From Bacillota bacterium (GTDB taxonomy: Bacteria; Bacillota; GCA-003054495; Carboxydocellales; JAJZTU01): DNA of 16,965 bases. The position numbers and the translations under genes are program-made. The notes under the pieces were generated by a model that saw only the letters and a list, made by a program, of their open reading frames with translations, did no database searches and was not told where the DNA came from. Location of the stretch: positions 1 through 16,965 of the forward strand of contig JAJZTU010000040.1 in NCBI GenBank assembly GCA_021848765.1, written 5' to 3'. Below are positions 1 through 5,957 of this stretch, piece after piece. The number at the start of each line of letters is the position of its first letter. The stretch's first letter is position 1.

Positions 1-70
1 CCAGTACAGTAATTACAATATTGTCTCCGATATGAATTGTTTCATTCTTTTTTCTGGAAAGTATCAGCAT
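1..70 (-). CDS. csrA: CsrA, carbon storage regulator (5' part only)
   Basis: The minus strand from 70 leftwards encodes MLILSRKKNETIHIGDN and continues to the window edge. This is the characteristic start of CsrA (first beta strand MLxLxRK, then the GD turn). CsrA is a small dimeric RNA-binding protein that represses translation by covering ribosome binding sites. In Firmicutes its main known target is the flagellin (hag) mRNA, and FliW antagonises it. The ATG (70-68) lies inside the last codons of fliW (ATGCTGA overlap, 7 nt), so the two genes are co-transcribed and probably translationally coupled. Only about 23 codons are visible; the C-terminal RNA-binding region is outside the window. 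Confidence 0.93.
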   Translation of the reverse strand, partial: MLILSRKKNETIHIGDNIVITVL

Positions 71-489
71 CCCCGGCCCACCTTTCCCTGAAGCAGGTTT
101 TTTAGAGGTTCCCGAATACTTAAAGATGGATCATTCAAAACAACCTGCATGCCTTTAGATTTATTAACATTAATAACAACCGGGGCCTGCAGGTTGACAG
201 TGGCGTTGGCCAAATCCTTTTGCGCATTCACGATGTTAAAAACGGCGATATCAGATGTGGCTTTAATTTCCAGCATTTCCTGTACCGGAACAGGCAGGTC
301 AAACTCATAGGATTGGGTAATTTCAAAGGGATTTAATAAAAGAAAACAGATATGGTCTACCTCTGCAGATTGCAAATAATAAAAGGGACTGTTATCAAAG
401 GGCCTGGAGACAAGAAAATTTCTTAGACTTTCAAAACCCGGTAACCCTTGTTCAAAAAAAATGTTTAATTGATCCTTGGTCTGTTGCAC
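64..489 (-). CDS. fliW: FliW, flagellar assembly factor and CsrA antagonist
   Basis: The product is 141 aa, the usual FliW length. It has the expected features: an N-terminal GLPGFE motif (residues about 15-20), a central hydrophobic strand FLLLNPFEI, and a late APVVIN segment near residues 102-107. FliW binds either flagellin or CsrA. When flagellin is secreted and its cytoplasmic level falls, FliW sequesters CsrA and flagellin translation resumes. The start is GTG (489-487), preceded by a strong GGGAGG-type ribosome binding site about 8 nt upstream. The stop overlaps the csrA start, a linkage typical of Firmicutes. It is divergent from fliD. Eight Ts in the coding strand encode part of NIFF near the start. 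Confidence 0.95.
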   Translation of the reverse strand: MQQTKDQLNIFFEQGLPGFESLRNFLVSRPFDNSPFYYLQSAEVDHICFLLLNPFEITQSYEFDLPVPVQEMLEIKATSDIAVFNIVNAQKDLANATVNLQAPVVINVNKSKGMQVVLNDPSLSIREPLKNLLQGKVGRGC

Positions 490-550
490 AAAATTACCCT
501 CCCTCTAAAAGGTACCCAATTTTTTCATATCCTATCTTTAATGTAGCACA

Positions 551-577
551 AATCTACTCAAGAATCATGTCTGTCAA
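551..577 (-). promoter_or_regulatory. Possible sigma-A promoter for fliW-csrA
   Basis: On the minus strand a perfect TTGACA (577-572) is followed after 15 nt by TAGATT (556-551). The -35 is a consensus match, but the spacer is short and the -10 matches only four of six positions. The site lies about 60 nt upstream of the fliW GTG. It is a candidate only. Confidence 0.3.
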
Positions 578-584
578 CCGAAAA
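558..584 (+). promoter_or_regulatory. Possible sigma-28 (SigD/FliA) promoter for fliD
   Basis: TCAA (558-561), 15 nt, then ACCGAAAA (577-584) resembles the flagellar sigma-28 pattern TAAA-N15-GCCGATAA, with three of four and six of eight matches. It lies 34 nt upstream of the fliD ATG. fliD, fliS, fliT and flaG are late genes usually read by this sigma factor, which supports the reading. A sigma-A -10 (TATACT, 585-590) also exists here but has no convincing -35. Confidence 0.45.
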
Positions 585-618
585 TATACTGTAGGAACAT
601 TTGAAAGGTGGGAGAACC

Positions 619-2070
619 ATGTCTTCAAACCTGCGTATTGGCGGTTTAGCCTCAGGAATGGATATAGACACAATTGTGGCCGACCTGATGAAGGCACAGC
701 GGCTGCGGGTCGATAAAATCAAACAAACCAGGCAGATTGCCGAGTGGCAGCGGAATGATTACCGGGACATCAATAATGCACTTCGTTCTCTGCGGGATAA
801 TGTTTTTAACATGAAACTGCAGGGAAATTATTTGGTCAAGAAAGCTTCCTCCTCCAATGAGAGTATTGCCAAAGCCGCCGCCACCTCCTTAGCGGTGGCG
901 GGAAACTATACGCTGAAAGTGACCTCTTTAGCCGGCACCGCTAAATTGAACAGTTCAGAGGATGTAGCATTTAATAAAGATGCAGCAAATTTAAAGAATC
1001 AGCTCTCTCTAACTTCTGCGGGAATTATAAAGTTTAAGGTGAATGGCAGTAAGGAAATAGAAATTGACGTTGACAACGAGACTATTGATTCGTTAATTTC
1101 AAAAATAAATACTGCCAAGATGAGTGATGACAAAACCAGTGCCGGGGTAACTGCTTTTTTTGATAAAACAATTAACCGTATGTTTGTTTTTTCTAATTCT
1201 ACCGGTGCCGATAAAAAGATTGACTTTGATGCAGTGGCCGGTTTCGAAACGCAAATAGATGAATTATTTACTAAATTGAAGCTGGATAAAAACGGTATTC
1301 CCGGGGATGGGTTTGATTGGGGATCTGAGGTTAGGGGCACCAACGCCGAATTTGTTTTTAACGGAGTGACCGTAACGACACAAACCACCAATCAGTTTTC
1401 ATTAGCAGGCATTAATTTTACCTTAACCGGCACATCAACCACCGAAACAGTTAACATCAACGTAACAAATGACACCGATACAGTATTTAACTCCATTAAA
1501 ACCTTTATTGACCTTTACAACACCACCATTGACAAAATCAACAGCAAGCTCAGCGAAGAACGTTACAGGGATTACCTCCCCTTAACAGACGAGCAACGGG
1601 AGAAGCTGAGTGATGACCAGGAGAAAAAGTGGGAAGAGAAGGCCAAAAGCGGTTTATTAAAAAATGATTTCTTTTTATCCGGTGCTGTCAGTAAGATGCG
1701 TACCACTATGTCATCAGTAGTATCCGGTGTAAGTGATTCTAAGTACGATACTTTGGCTGAGATTGGTATTAAAACTATGGATTATTCTGAAAAAGGTAAG
1801 TTGTATATTGATGAAACCAAACTAAAAGAAGCTTTAGCGGCAGATCCTAAAGCTGTTATGGAGTTATTTACTAATTCTTCAGATACGTATAGCAATAAGG
1901 GATTGGCTGTTCGTTTGTATGATGATTTAACAAATACCATGAATACCATCACGGACAAAGCTGGTTCTGGCTCTAGCTACAGCCTGGTTGACAATAGCAT
2001 ATTAGGTAAAAAGATCAGCTGGTTGGATGAAGAAATTGATAAATGGGAAGATAGGCTGATCGACATTTAA
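619..2070 (+). CDS. fliD: FliD filament cap protein, ended early by an in-frame TAA
   Basis: FliD (HAP2) caps the flagellar filament and inserts flagellin subunits at its tip. The N-terminal D0 motif GLASGMDIDTIV is present near residues 9-20, followed by a coiled-coil arm. A flagellin-hook IN-type segment lies at about 135-195, and the C-terminal half contains the typical KGLAVRLYDDL and ISWLDEEIDKWEDRL stretches. The start is the ATG at 619, with AGGTGGGAG just upstream; a TTG at 601 is in frame but lies before that ribosome binding site. The ORF stops at TAA 2068-2070 (483 aa). However, the same frame then continues for 32 codons with the conserved FliD tail. The missing part belongs to the terminal D0 coiled coil. 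The gene is therefore a recent pseudogene, a readthrough gene or a sequence error. The family assignment is secure; function is not. Confidence 0.9.
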   Translation: MSSNLRIGGLASGMDIDTIVADLMKAQRLRVDKIKQTRQIAEWQRNDYRDINNALRSLRDNVFNMKLQGNYLVKKASSSNESIAKAAATSLAVAGNYTLKVTSLAGTAKLNSSEDVAFNKDAANLKNQLSLTSAGIIKFKVNGSKEIEIDVDNETIDSLISKINTAKMSDDKTSAGVTAFFDKTINRMFVFSNSTGADKKIDFDAVAGFETQIDELFTKLKLDKNGIPGDGFDWGSEVRGTNAEFVFNGVTVTTQTTNQFSLAGINFTLTGTSTTETVNINVTNDTDTVFNSIKTFIDLYNTTIDKINSKLSEERYRDYLPLTDEQREKLSDDQEKKWEEKAKSGLLKNDFFLSGAVSKMRTTMSSVVSGVSDSKYDTLAEIGIKTMDYSEKGKLYIDETKLKEALAADPKAVMELFTNSSDTYSNKGLAVRLYDDLTNTMNTITDKAGSGSSYSLVDNSILGKKISWLDEEIDKWEDRLIDI

Positions 2071-2169
2071 GACCGTTACTGGCGGCAGTTTACCGCCATG
2101 GAAACGGCTCTTAACAAAATGAACAGCCAGAGTGCCTGGTTGGCCCAGCAGTTTGGCGGCGGCAAATAA
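2071..2169 (+). other. fliD: In-frame continuation of fliD after the premature stop
   Basis: Read in the fliD frame, these bases encode 32 residues beginning DRYWRQFTAME and ending QSAWLAQQFGGGK, then TAA (2167-2169). This matches the usual FliD C terminus (RYxxQFTAxExAL...MNxQSxWL). Family members usually have Glu at the stop position, so GAA to TAA is the simplest explanation. The stretch has no ribosome binding site of its own. It ends 22 nt before fliS, which is normal spacing for an intact fliD-fliS pair. Confidence 0.85.
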
Positions 2170-2191
2170 CCATAATTTGGAGGGGAAGCGG

Positions 2192-2584
2192 ATGATAGCA
2201 AAAAGCCCGTATCAGAACTACCAGCAAAATGCCATTATGAGCGCCGGGCCGGAAGAGTTGACCACCATGTTGTATAATCGGCTGGTAAAGGACTTGAAGC
2301 TGGCCCAGGGGGCGGCAGAAAAAAATAACATTCAGTTAGCCCATAATTCAATTACCCATGCCCAGGAAATAATCGTTCATCTAATGAATACCCTGGATAC
2401 AGGATTTGAAGTAGGTCAAAATTTAAATCTTATGTATGATTACATGAACCGCCGTTTGCTTGAGGCCAATCTAAAAAAGGATAAAGAAATTCTCCGGGAA
2501 ATTACTGGTTATGCCGAGGAGATCAGGGATGTCTGGGTGCAGGCCATGAAACAGGTAAAAACGGGTGTTTCAGTTGGAGGGTAA
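2192..2584 (+). CDS. fliS: FliS, flagellin export chaperone
   Basis: The 130-aa helical protein matches FliS throughout. It starts MIAKSPYQNYQQN and contains the signature SAGPEELTTMLYNRLVKDL (about residues 16-34). Later come the AQEIIVHLMNTLD helix, NLMYDYMNRRLLEAN, and the closing DVWVQAMKQ. FliS binds the C terminus of newly made flagellin in the cytoplasm, prevents premature polymerisation and delivers it to the export gate. The ATG at 2192 is chosen because GGAGGGG lies directly upstream (2179-2185); a longer in-frame reading from 2132 would run back into the fliD tail. The 3' end overlaps the fliT-like gene by 20 nt. Nothing looks degraded. Confidence 0.95.
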   Translation: MIAKSPYQNYQQNAIMSAGPEELTTMLYNRLVKDLKLAQGAAEKNNIQLAHNSITHAQEIIVHLMNTLDTGFEVGQNLNLMYDYMNRRLLEANLKKDKEILREITGYAEEIRDVWVQAMKQVKTGVSVGG

Positions 2585-3026
2585 AACAACGGAACAGTTA
2601 TTAACAGAACTCTATAGCAAGAAAAAACTCAAACTGCAGAAATTACTGGATCTTACACTTCAGCAGTCTGATGTAATTAAACAACTGGATATGGATGGAT
2701 TGACGGAGCTTTTGAGTAAAAGGCAGTCTTTGATGGATGAGATTGATCGGACAGACCGGGGAATTGACAGGGCGAAGGGGCAGTTGCCGGCACTCTTTGC
2801 AGACGGGTCAAGGGTACCGTTGTTAATGGAAGTGCAGGCGGAAATAAATGAACTACTAAAAACAATTATCACTCACGATGATGAAAACAATGCTGCCCTA
2901 AAGCATGCCTTTGGCGATGTTAAACAAAAACTTAGTAATCTAAAAGACGGTAAAACAATCCGGCAGGCCTATGCCCCCATGAAGCAACCGCAAAATTTCG
3001 GATATTTTATTGATAAGAAAAAATAG
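2565..3026 (+). CDS. fliT: FliT/FlgN-like flagellar chaperone
   Basis: This is a 153-aa, highly charged, mostly helical protein. Coiled-coil-like segments (about residues 10-55 and 80-125) include LLTELYSKKKLKLQKLLDLT and LLKTIITHDDENN, ending FGYFIDKKK. This architecture and its place directly after fliS fit FliT/FlgN-family export chaperones, which keep the cap protein FliD (FliT) or the hook-filament junction proteins (FlgN) unfolded for export. Sequence conservation in this family is low, so position carries much of the weight. The GTG at 2565 has only a weak AGGT upstream and overlaps fliS by 20 nt; coupling to fliS translation is likely. An in-frame TTG at 2574 is an alternative. If this is FliT, its expected partner site, the FliD C terminus, is the part lost by the premature stop. 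Confidence 0.72.
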   Translation: MFQLEGKTTEQLLTELYSKKKLKLQKLLDLTLQQSDVIKQLDMDGLTELLSKRQSLMDEIDRTDRGIDRAKGQLPALFADGSRVPLLMEVQAEINELLKTIITHDDENNAALKHAFGDVKQKLSNLKDGKTIRQAYAPMKQPQNFGYFIDKKK

Positions 3027-3045
3027 TCAGGGAGTGATATGAGAA

Positions 3046-3429
3046 ATGATAGAAGGAATCGGTGCGGTGGTTAGTATTCAGGATTACACTCAAGTTTCCG
3101 GAGTCAGGAAGCAGATTTCCTCACAGGAAGTCTCTATTGCAGATACCTCTGTCAGCAAAAGTGAAGGAATTACGCCGGATACCAGGGACGAACAGCAGGA
3201 ATTTAACAAAGACCAGGTACAGCAGGCTGTAAATAAAATGAACAGAACCATGGAAACTTACAGTACCCAGCTGCGTTTTCATCTGCACGAGAAGAGCGGT
3301 GAGTACATAGTTGAATTAATCAATACAAAGGATAATTCAGTGATCCGCGAGATTCCGCCGGAAAGGGTACTGAATATGGTGGCCTATTTTAAAGAAATGC
3401 TTGGGCTTGTGGTTGATAAATTCGCTTAA
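3046..3429 (+). CDS. flaG: FlaG family protein
   Basis: The product is 127 aa. The first half is polar and poorly conserved. The second half is the FlaG domain: LRFHLHEKSGEYIVELI, then NSVIREIPPERVLNM and a closing MLGLVVDKFA. FlaG proteins are small and linked to filament length or stability; their exact molecular role is not settled. The start at 3046 has GGGAG (3030-3034) about 11 nt upstream. A nearer ATG at 3039 is in another frame. It is the last gene before a terminator, closing the fliD-fliS-fliT-flaG cassette. Confidence 0.9.
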   Translation: MIEGIGAVVSIQDYTQVSGVRKQISSQEVSIADTSVSKSEGITPDTRDEQQEFNKDQVQQAVNKMNRTMETYSTQLRFHLHEKSGEYIVELINTKDNSVIREIPPERVLNMVAYFKEMLGLVVDKFA

Positions 3430-3452
3430 AAAATGTTAAATAACTCAACGTG

Positions 3453-3479
3453 CCAGTCAGCGGGACTGGTTTTTCTTTG
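3453..3479 (+). terminator. Rho-independent terminator after flaG
   Basis: CCAGTC (3453-3458) pairs with GACTGG (3464-3469) around a 5-nt loop, followed directly by TTTTTCTTT. It lies 24 nt past the flaG stop. On the minus strand the hairpin is not followed by a T run, so it should act only on the plus strand. Confidence 0.85.
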
Positions 3480-3498
3480 TATTTATTCATATGCAATA

Positions 3499-3906
3499 TT
3501 ATTTGATTTTAATTAGCCTGTTGGTAAAATGTTCAAAATCTTGTAAGTGGTTCTCAATAACTTTTTGCAAGATGCCCAGATTAATAGATTGGTAATCATG
3601 TACAGCAATATTTCGAAAACCAACCATAGCTTTTAACCGATCAGCCAGGTCCTGTTCAATGATGTTATTTTGCTGGAGTAATTCAAAGGCCTGGCGGCTG
3701 CTCTGAGGAAGGCCTAAATTTTTCTCAGCCACAAAATGCATGGCCAGGTCAATAGAAGCTTCACAGGCTCTTAGTAAATTTAGAATAATTGAATCCTGCT
3801 TTGTATAGTATTGTAGGTTTTCCGGGTTGTTACGGTATTCTTCATTAATTCTGTTGATGCAGCGCTTAATGACCTGGGTTTTATTGAGTACGATATCATT
3901 AATCAT
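3499..3906 (-). CDS. hepT: HepT-like HEPN ribonuclease toxin (DUF86)
   Basis: This 135-aa helical protein carries the HEPN active-site motif R-x4-H-x-Y as R98-NIAV-H103-D-Y105. It also has the upstream helix NLLRACEASIDLAMHFV typical of the DUF86/HepT family. HepT toxins are dimeric metal-independent RNases. In studied pairs the cognate MntA antitoxin silences them by adding AMP to the Tyr of the RxxxxHxY motif; that Tyr is present here. The ATG (3906-3904) overlaps the mntA stop by 4 nt (ATGA), so translation is coupled. Active-site residues and length look intact. The pair sits inside a flagellar locus and faces the flaG terminator. Confidence 0.88.
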   Translation of the reverse strand: MINDIVLNKTQVIKRCINRINEEYRNNPENLQYYTKQDSIILNLLRACEASIDLAMHFVAEKNLGLPQSSRQAFELLQQNNIIEQDLADRLKAMVGFRNIAVHDYQSINLGILQKVIENHLQDFEHFTNRLIKIK

Positions 3907-4298
3907 AGAGATCCTCTTTCTTCCAATTTTTTAAGAATATATTTTCGTTCTTCATTTAGCCTTGCATATTTTTTAAAAGTAAACATATGGAAAAACATTT
4001 TCTTAATCGGATCCGAACAGTAAATAGCCTTTCCAGTACTTAATACCTGAGCTTGAAAGACTGTTGAGGCCTTTTCCAGATCCACCAGGTCTACGTCCCG
4101 ATCTAAAAGACTGGCTAATTCTTGACCGTACATAAAAAGCTCATAATCACTGAACCTATGTTCACTTAAAAAAGCAATATCTAGATCGCTGTTTTCCCTT
4201 AATTTACCTCTGGCTCCTGAACCGTAGACGATAATTAAATAAGGGGAAATTTTTTTTATTAAATGCTCCTTTATCGTTGTTAGATATTTTTCTTCCAT
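3903..4298 (-). CDS. mntA: MntA-like nucleotidyltransferase antitoxin
   Basis: The product is 131 aa with the minimal nucleotidyltransferase motif G26-S27-x10-D38-x-D40 (YGSGARGKLRENSDLDIA), and a third acidic residue around D70 in RDVDLVDL. This is the MNT fold paired with HEPN toxins. It is expected to bind ATP-Mg and AMPylate the HepT tyrosine. The ATG at 4298 is chosen because AGGGGTGG lies just upstream. An in-frame TTG 21 nt earlier would place that ribosome binding site inside the gene. The C-terminal third (MFFHMFTFKKYARLNEERKY) is basic and aromatic, as often seen in this group. It is first in a two-gene operon with hepT. Confidence 0.88.
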   Translation of the reverse strand: MEEKYLTTIKEHLIKKISPYLIIVYGSGARGKLRENSDLDIAFLSEHRFSDYELFMYGQELASLLDRDVDLVDLEKASTVFQAQVLSTGKAIYCSDPIKKMFFHMFTFKKYARLNEERKYILKKLEERGSL

Positions 4299-4345
4299 TG
4301 GTCCACCCCTATTTTCCAACCACTGATCAGCAGCTTTTTGTAAAT

Positions 4346-4374
4346 ATTATATATTTGCCCATTACCAATTCCAA
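4346..4374 (-). promoter_or_regulatory. Sigma-A-type promoter for mntA-hepT
   Basis: On the minus strand TTGGAA (4374-4369), a 17-nt spacer, and TATAAT (4351-4346) form a good housekeeping promoter about 48 nt upstream of the mntA ATG. An 8-bp palindrome CTGATCAG (4323-4330) follows in the likely 5' leader and could be an operator. Confidence 0.7.
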
Positions 4375-4416
4375 GGTAAGTCCGACGGTTTTATGCTATT
4401 TCTTACGAAAAAGTAA

Positions 4417-4422
4417 TATAAT
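4417..4422 (+). promoter_or_regulatory. Possible -10 element for the DegT-family gene
   Basis: A perfect TATAAT lies 35 nt upstream of the start codon, but at 16-18 nt upstream there is no good -35 hexamer. The spacer contains a small TTAC/GTAA inverted repeat (4403-4416). Promoter activity may need an activator or may be weak. Confidence 0.4.
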
Positions 4423-4456
4423 AGACCTGAAAAATTGACAAAGGAGTTTTTGCTTA

Positions 4457-5542
4457 ATGAATAACAGCTTGCAACGAGTAAAACAATTTGAAGAGGCCTT
4501 TGCCCATTACCTGGGTGCTAAATATGCCATTGCTGTTTCTTCAGGAACAGCTGCCCTTCATGCCGCCCTCTATGCTGCCGGTGTCAGTCATAAGGATGAA
4601 GTGATCCTGTCGCCGTTGGCCCACCCTGAGGTAGCCCATGCCATTCGTTATCTGGACGGTGTGCCTATTTATACAGATGTAAATTCCCAGACCGGCTGCC
4701 TGGATCCCGAAGCTGTACATTGGAGGATTTCGTCCAATACCAAAGCAATCATTGCTACCCATTATACTGGTCAACCCTGTGATATGGATGCTCTGGGAAA
4801 GCTAACGGAAAATAAGGACATCAGTATTATTGAAGATGCTTCCCAGGCTTTGGGAGCTACATACAAGGAAAAGAGAATCGGTACCGTCAGTTCTTTAACT
4901 GTTTTTGATTTTTCCTACCCCCAGGGTGTTTATACAGAACTTGGAGGCATGGTGGTAACTGATTCGGAAGACTATTATAACTGGCTGAAATTATTCCGGG
5001 ATACCGGGATGATGTATGATAAGGAAGCATTGGTAAAAGAGGAGGGGCCATGGCACTTCGAAGCCCAGGAAATCGGTTTTAACTACCGACTTACGAGTAT
5101 ACAGGCGGAGGTTGGCCTCAAGCAGCTTTCGGAGCTAGATACGAAGCAAGACCGCCGGAGAAAAATCGCAGCAGCCTATTCTAAGGACTTAAAAGAAGTA
5201 CAAGGTTTAGAGCTGCTATCTCCACCTGACCATAATGAGCCCGCGTGGTATTCCTTCCCGATTCTGTTAAAGGATGAGGGACTTATTAGCAGGCGCAGGG
5301 AAATTGTGGAGAAACTTTTGCTACAAGGAATTCCGGTAAATGTTCAGTTTTATCCCATCTACCTGCATCCCATTTACCTCTGGCAGGGACACCCGGATGT
5401 TTGCACTATTGAAGGGCCCCTCTGCCCCAGGGCGGAAGTCTTTTACAGCAGGGTCATAAACCTCCCGACATTTCCGGATTACGATGAAGGAATGGTAAAA
5501 AAAGTAATAAATATCCTCAAGATGGCTATACGGCGTCAGTAG
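4457..5542 (+). CDS. DegT/DnrJ/EryC1/StrS-family protein lacking the PLP lysine
   Basis: This 361-aa protein is a fold-type I, sugar-aminotransferase-like protein. Visible family motifs are SGTAALHAAL (29-38), EDASQALGA (126-134, with the Asp that contacts the PLP ring nitrogen and the conserved Gln), GFNYRLTSIQAEVGL (207-221) and a C-terminal NLPTFP. Family enzymes such as PseC normally make 4-amino sugars for flagellin glycans, using a Lys in FSFHPxKxITTGEGG. Here that segment reads FDFSYPQGVYTELGG (150-164): the aligned residue is Q156 (CAG, 4922-4924) and no Lys occurs anywhere in it. Normal transamination is therefore unlikely. It could be a PMP-type enzyme, a binding protein or a dead paralogue. 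It starts at ATG 4457 with AAGGAG 10 nt upstream and is divergent from mntA-hepT. Its place in a flagellar locus suggests, but does not show, a link to filament glycans. Confidence 0.85.
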   Translation: MNNSLQRVKQFEEAFAHYLGAKYAIAVSSGTAALHAALYAAGVSHKDEVILSPLAHPEVAHAIRYLDGVPIYTDVNSQTGCLDPEAVHWRISSNTKAIIATHYTGQPCDMDALGKLTENKDISIIEDASQALGATYKEKRIGTVSSLTVFDFSYPQGVYTELGGMVVTDSEDYYNWLKLFRDTGMMYDKEALVKEEGPWHFEAQEIGFNYRLTSIQAEVGLKQLSELDTKQDRRRKIAAAYSKDLKEVQGLELLSPPDHNEPAWYSFPILLKDEGLISRRREIVEKLLLQGIPVNVQFYPIYLHPIYLWQGHPDVCTIEGPLCPRAEVFYSRVINLPTFPDYDEGMVKKVINILKMAIRRQ

Positions 5543-5563
5543 AAACCCGCGATAGACGATTAC

Positions 5564-5577
5564 AGGACTTTAGTCCT
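5564..5577 (+). other. Short perfect hairpin in the DegT 3' region
   Basis: AGGACT-TT-AGTCCT is a perfect inverted repeat 22 nt past the DegT-family stop codon. It has no T run after it (ATAATAATTAG follows), so it is not a standard terminator. A related string GACCTATGTCC follows at about 5588-5598. Confidence 0.5.
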
Positions 5578-5715
5578 ATAATAATTAGACCTATGTCCGA
5601 TGGTTAGTGTAGGAATATTAGTTTATTTTACAATAAAGTCTAAGAAATATTACATATCGACTGGTATTGCAAAAAATCTTAGTATGCGAAATCTGATGAA
5701 CAAAGACAAAGAAAT

Positions 5716-5749
5716 AAACGTCTGTGCTTGTATGGTACAGACGTTTTTT
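5716..5749 (+). terminator. Rho-independent terminator upstream of the flgB operon
   Basis: AAACGTCTGT (5716-5725) pairs with ACAGACGTTT (5737-5746) in a 10-bp stem with an 11-nt loop, and the T run extends to 5749. It ends transcription coming from the DegT-family gene and insulates the flgB operon. It lies about 174 nt past the upstream stop codon, which is unusually far. Confidence 0.85.
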
Positions 5750-5957
5750 AATGATAAAAAGTAAAATTAAAAACATTGTTACAGTTTAACCATAAAAAGG
5801 GTTTTGTTGCAAATTGTAGAATATTTTAAAGAAAGGTGGTAAAATGTCTTTATTGTTATATTAACCTTACTCCAACAACTCTTTAACTATTATATCGTAA
5901 CATTGGGAGTGGAACTTTAGCCCTAAGGAAAAAATTTGAATACCAAGGGATGATAGT

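Larger units (their letters stand above)
5543..5957. other. 415-nt AT-rich spacer without a convincing gene
   Basis: This gap separates the accessory genes from the flgB operon. It holds a short hairpin near 5564, a strong terminator ending at 5749, and a six-codon ORF with a good ribosome binding site at 5844. The flgB ribosome binding site (AAGGGATG) lies at the right end. I looked for a promoter for the flgB operon: TATTAT and TGGTAAAAT (extended -10-like, 5837-5845) occur, but neither has a good -35, and no sigma-28 or sigma-54 pattern was found. No long ORF on either strand looks real. Confidence 0.6.

Noticed and set aside
999..1391. 130-codon open frame on the minus strand inside fliD
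   Set aside because: It overlaps coding sequence clearly belonging to FliD and has no ribosome binding site or recognisable motif.
2068..2070. The fliD stop as a recoded amino acid (pyrrolysine or selenocysteine)
   Set aside because: Those use TAG and TGA respectively. The codon is TAA, and the family has an ordinary Glu there.
4435..4440. Perfect TTGACA before the DegT-family gene
   Set aside because: It sits against the ribosome binding site, 17 nt from the start codon, so no -10 element could follow before the gene. It cannot be the promoter of this gene.
5543..5957. Cyclic di-GMP riboswitch or sigma-54 promoter upstream of flgB
   Set aside because: I looked for the GEMM core strings and for paired GG/GC -24/-12 elements and found neither.
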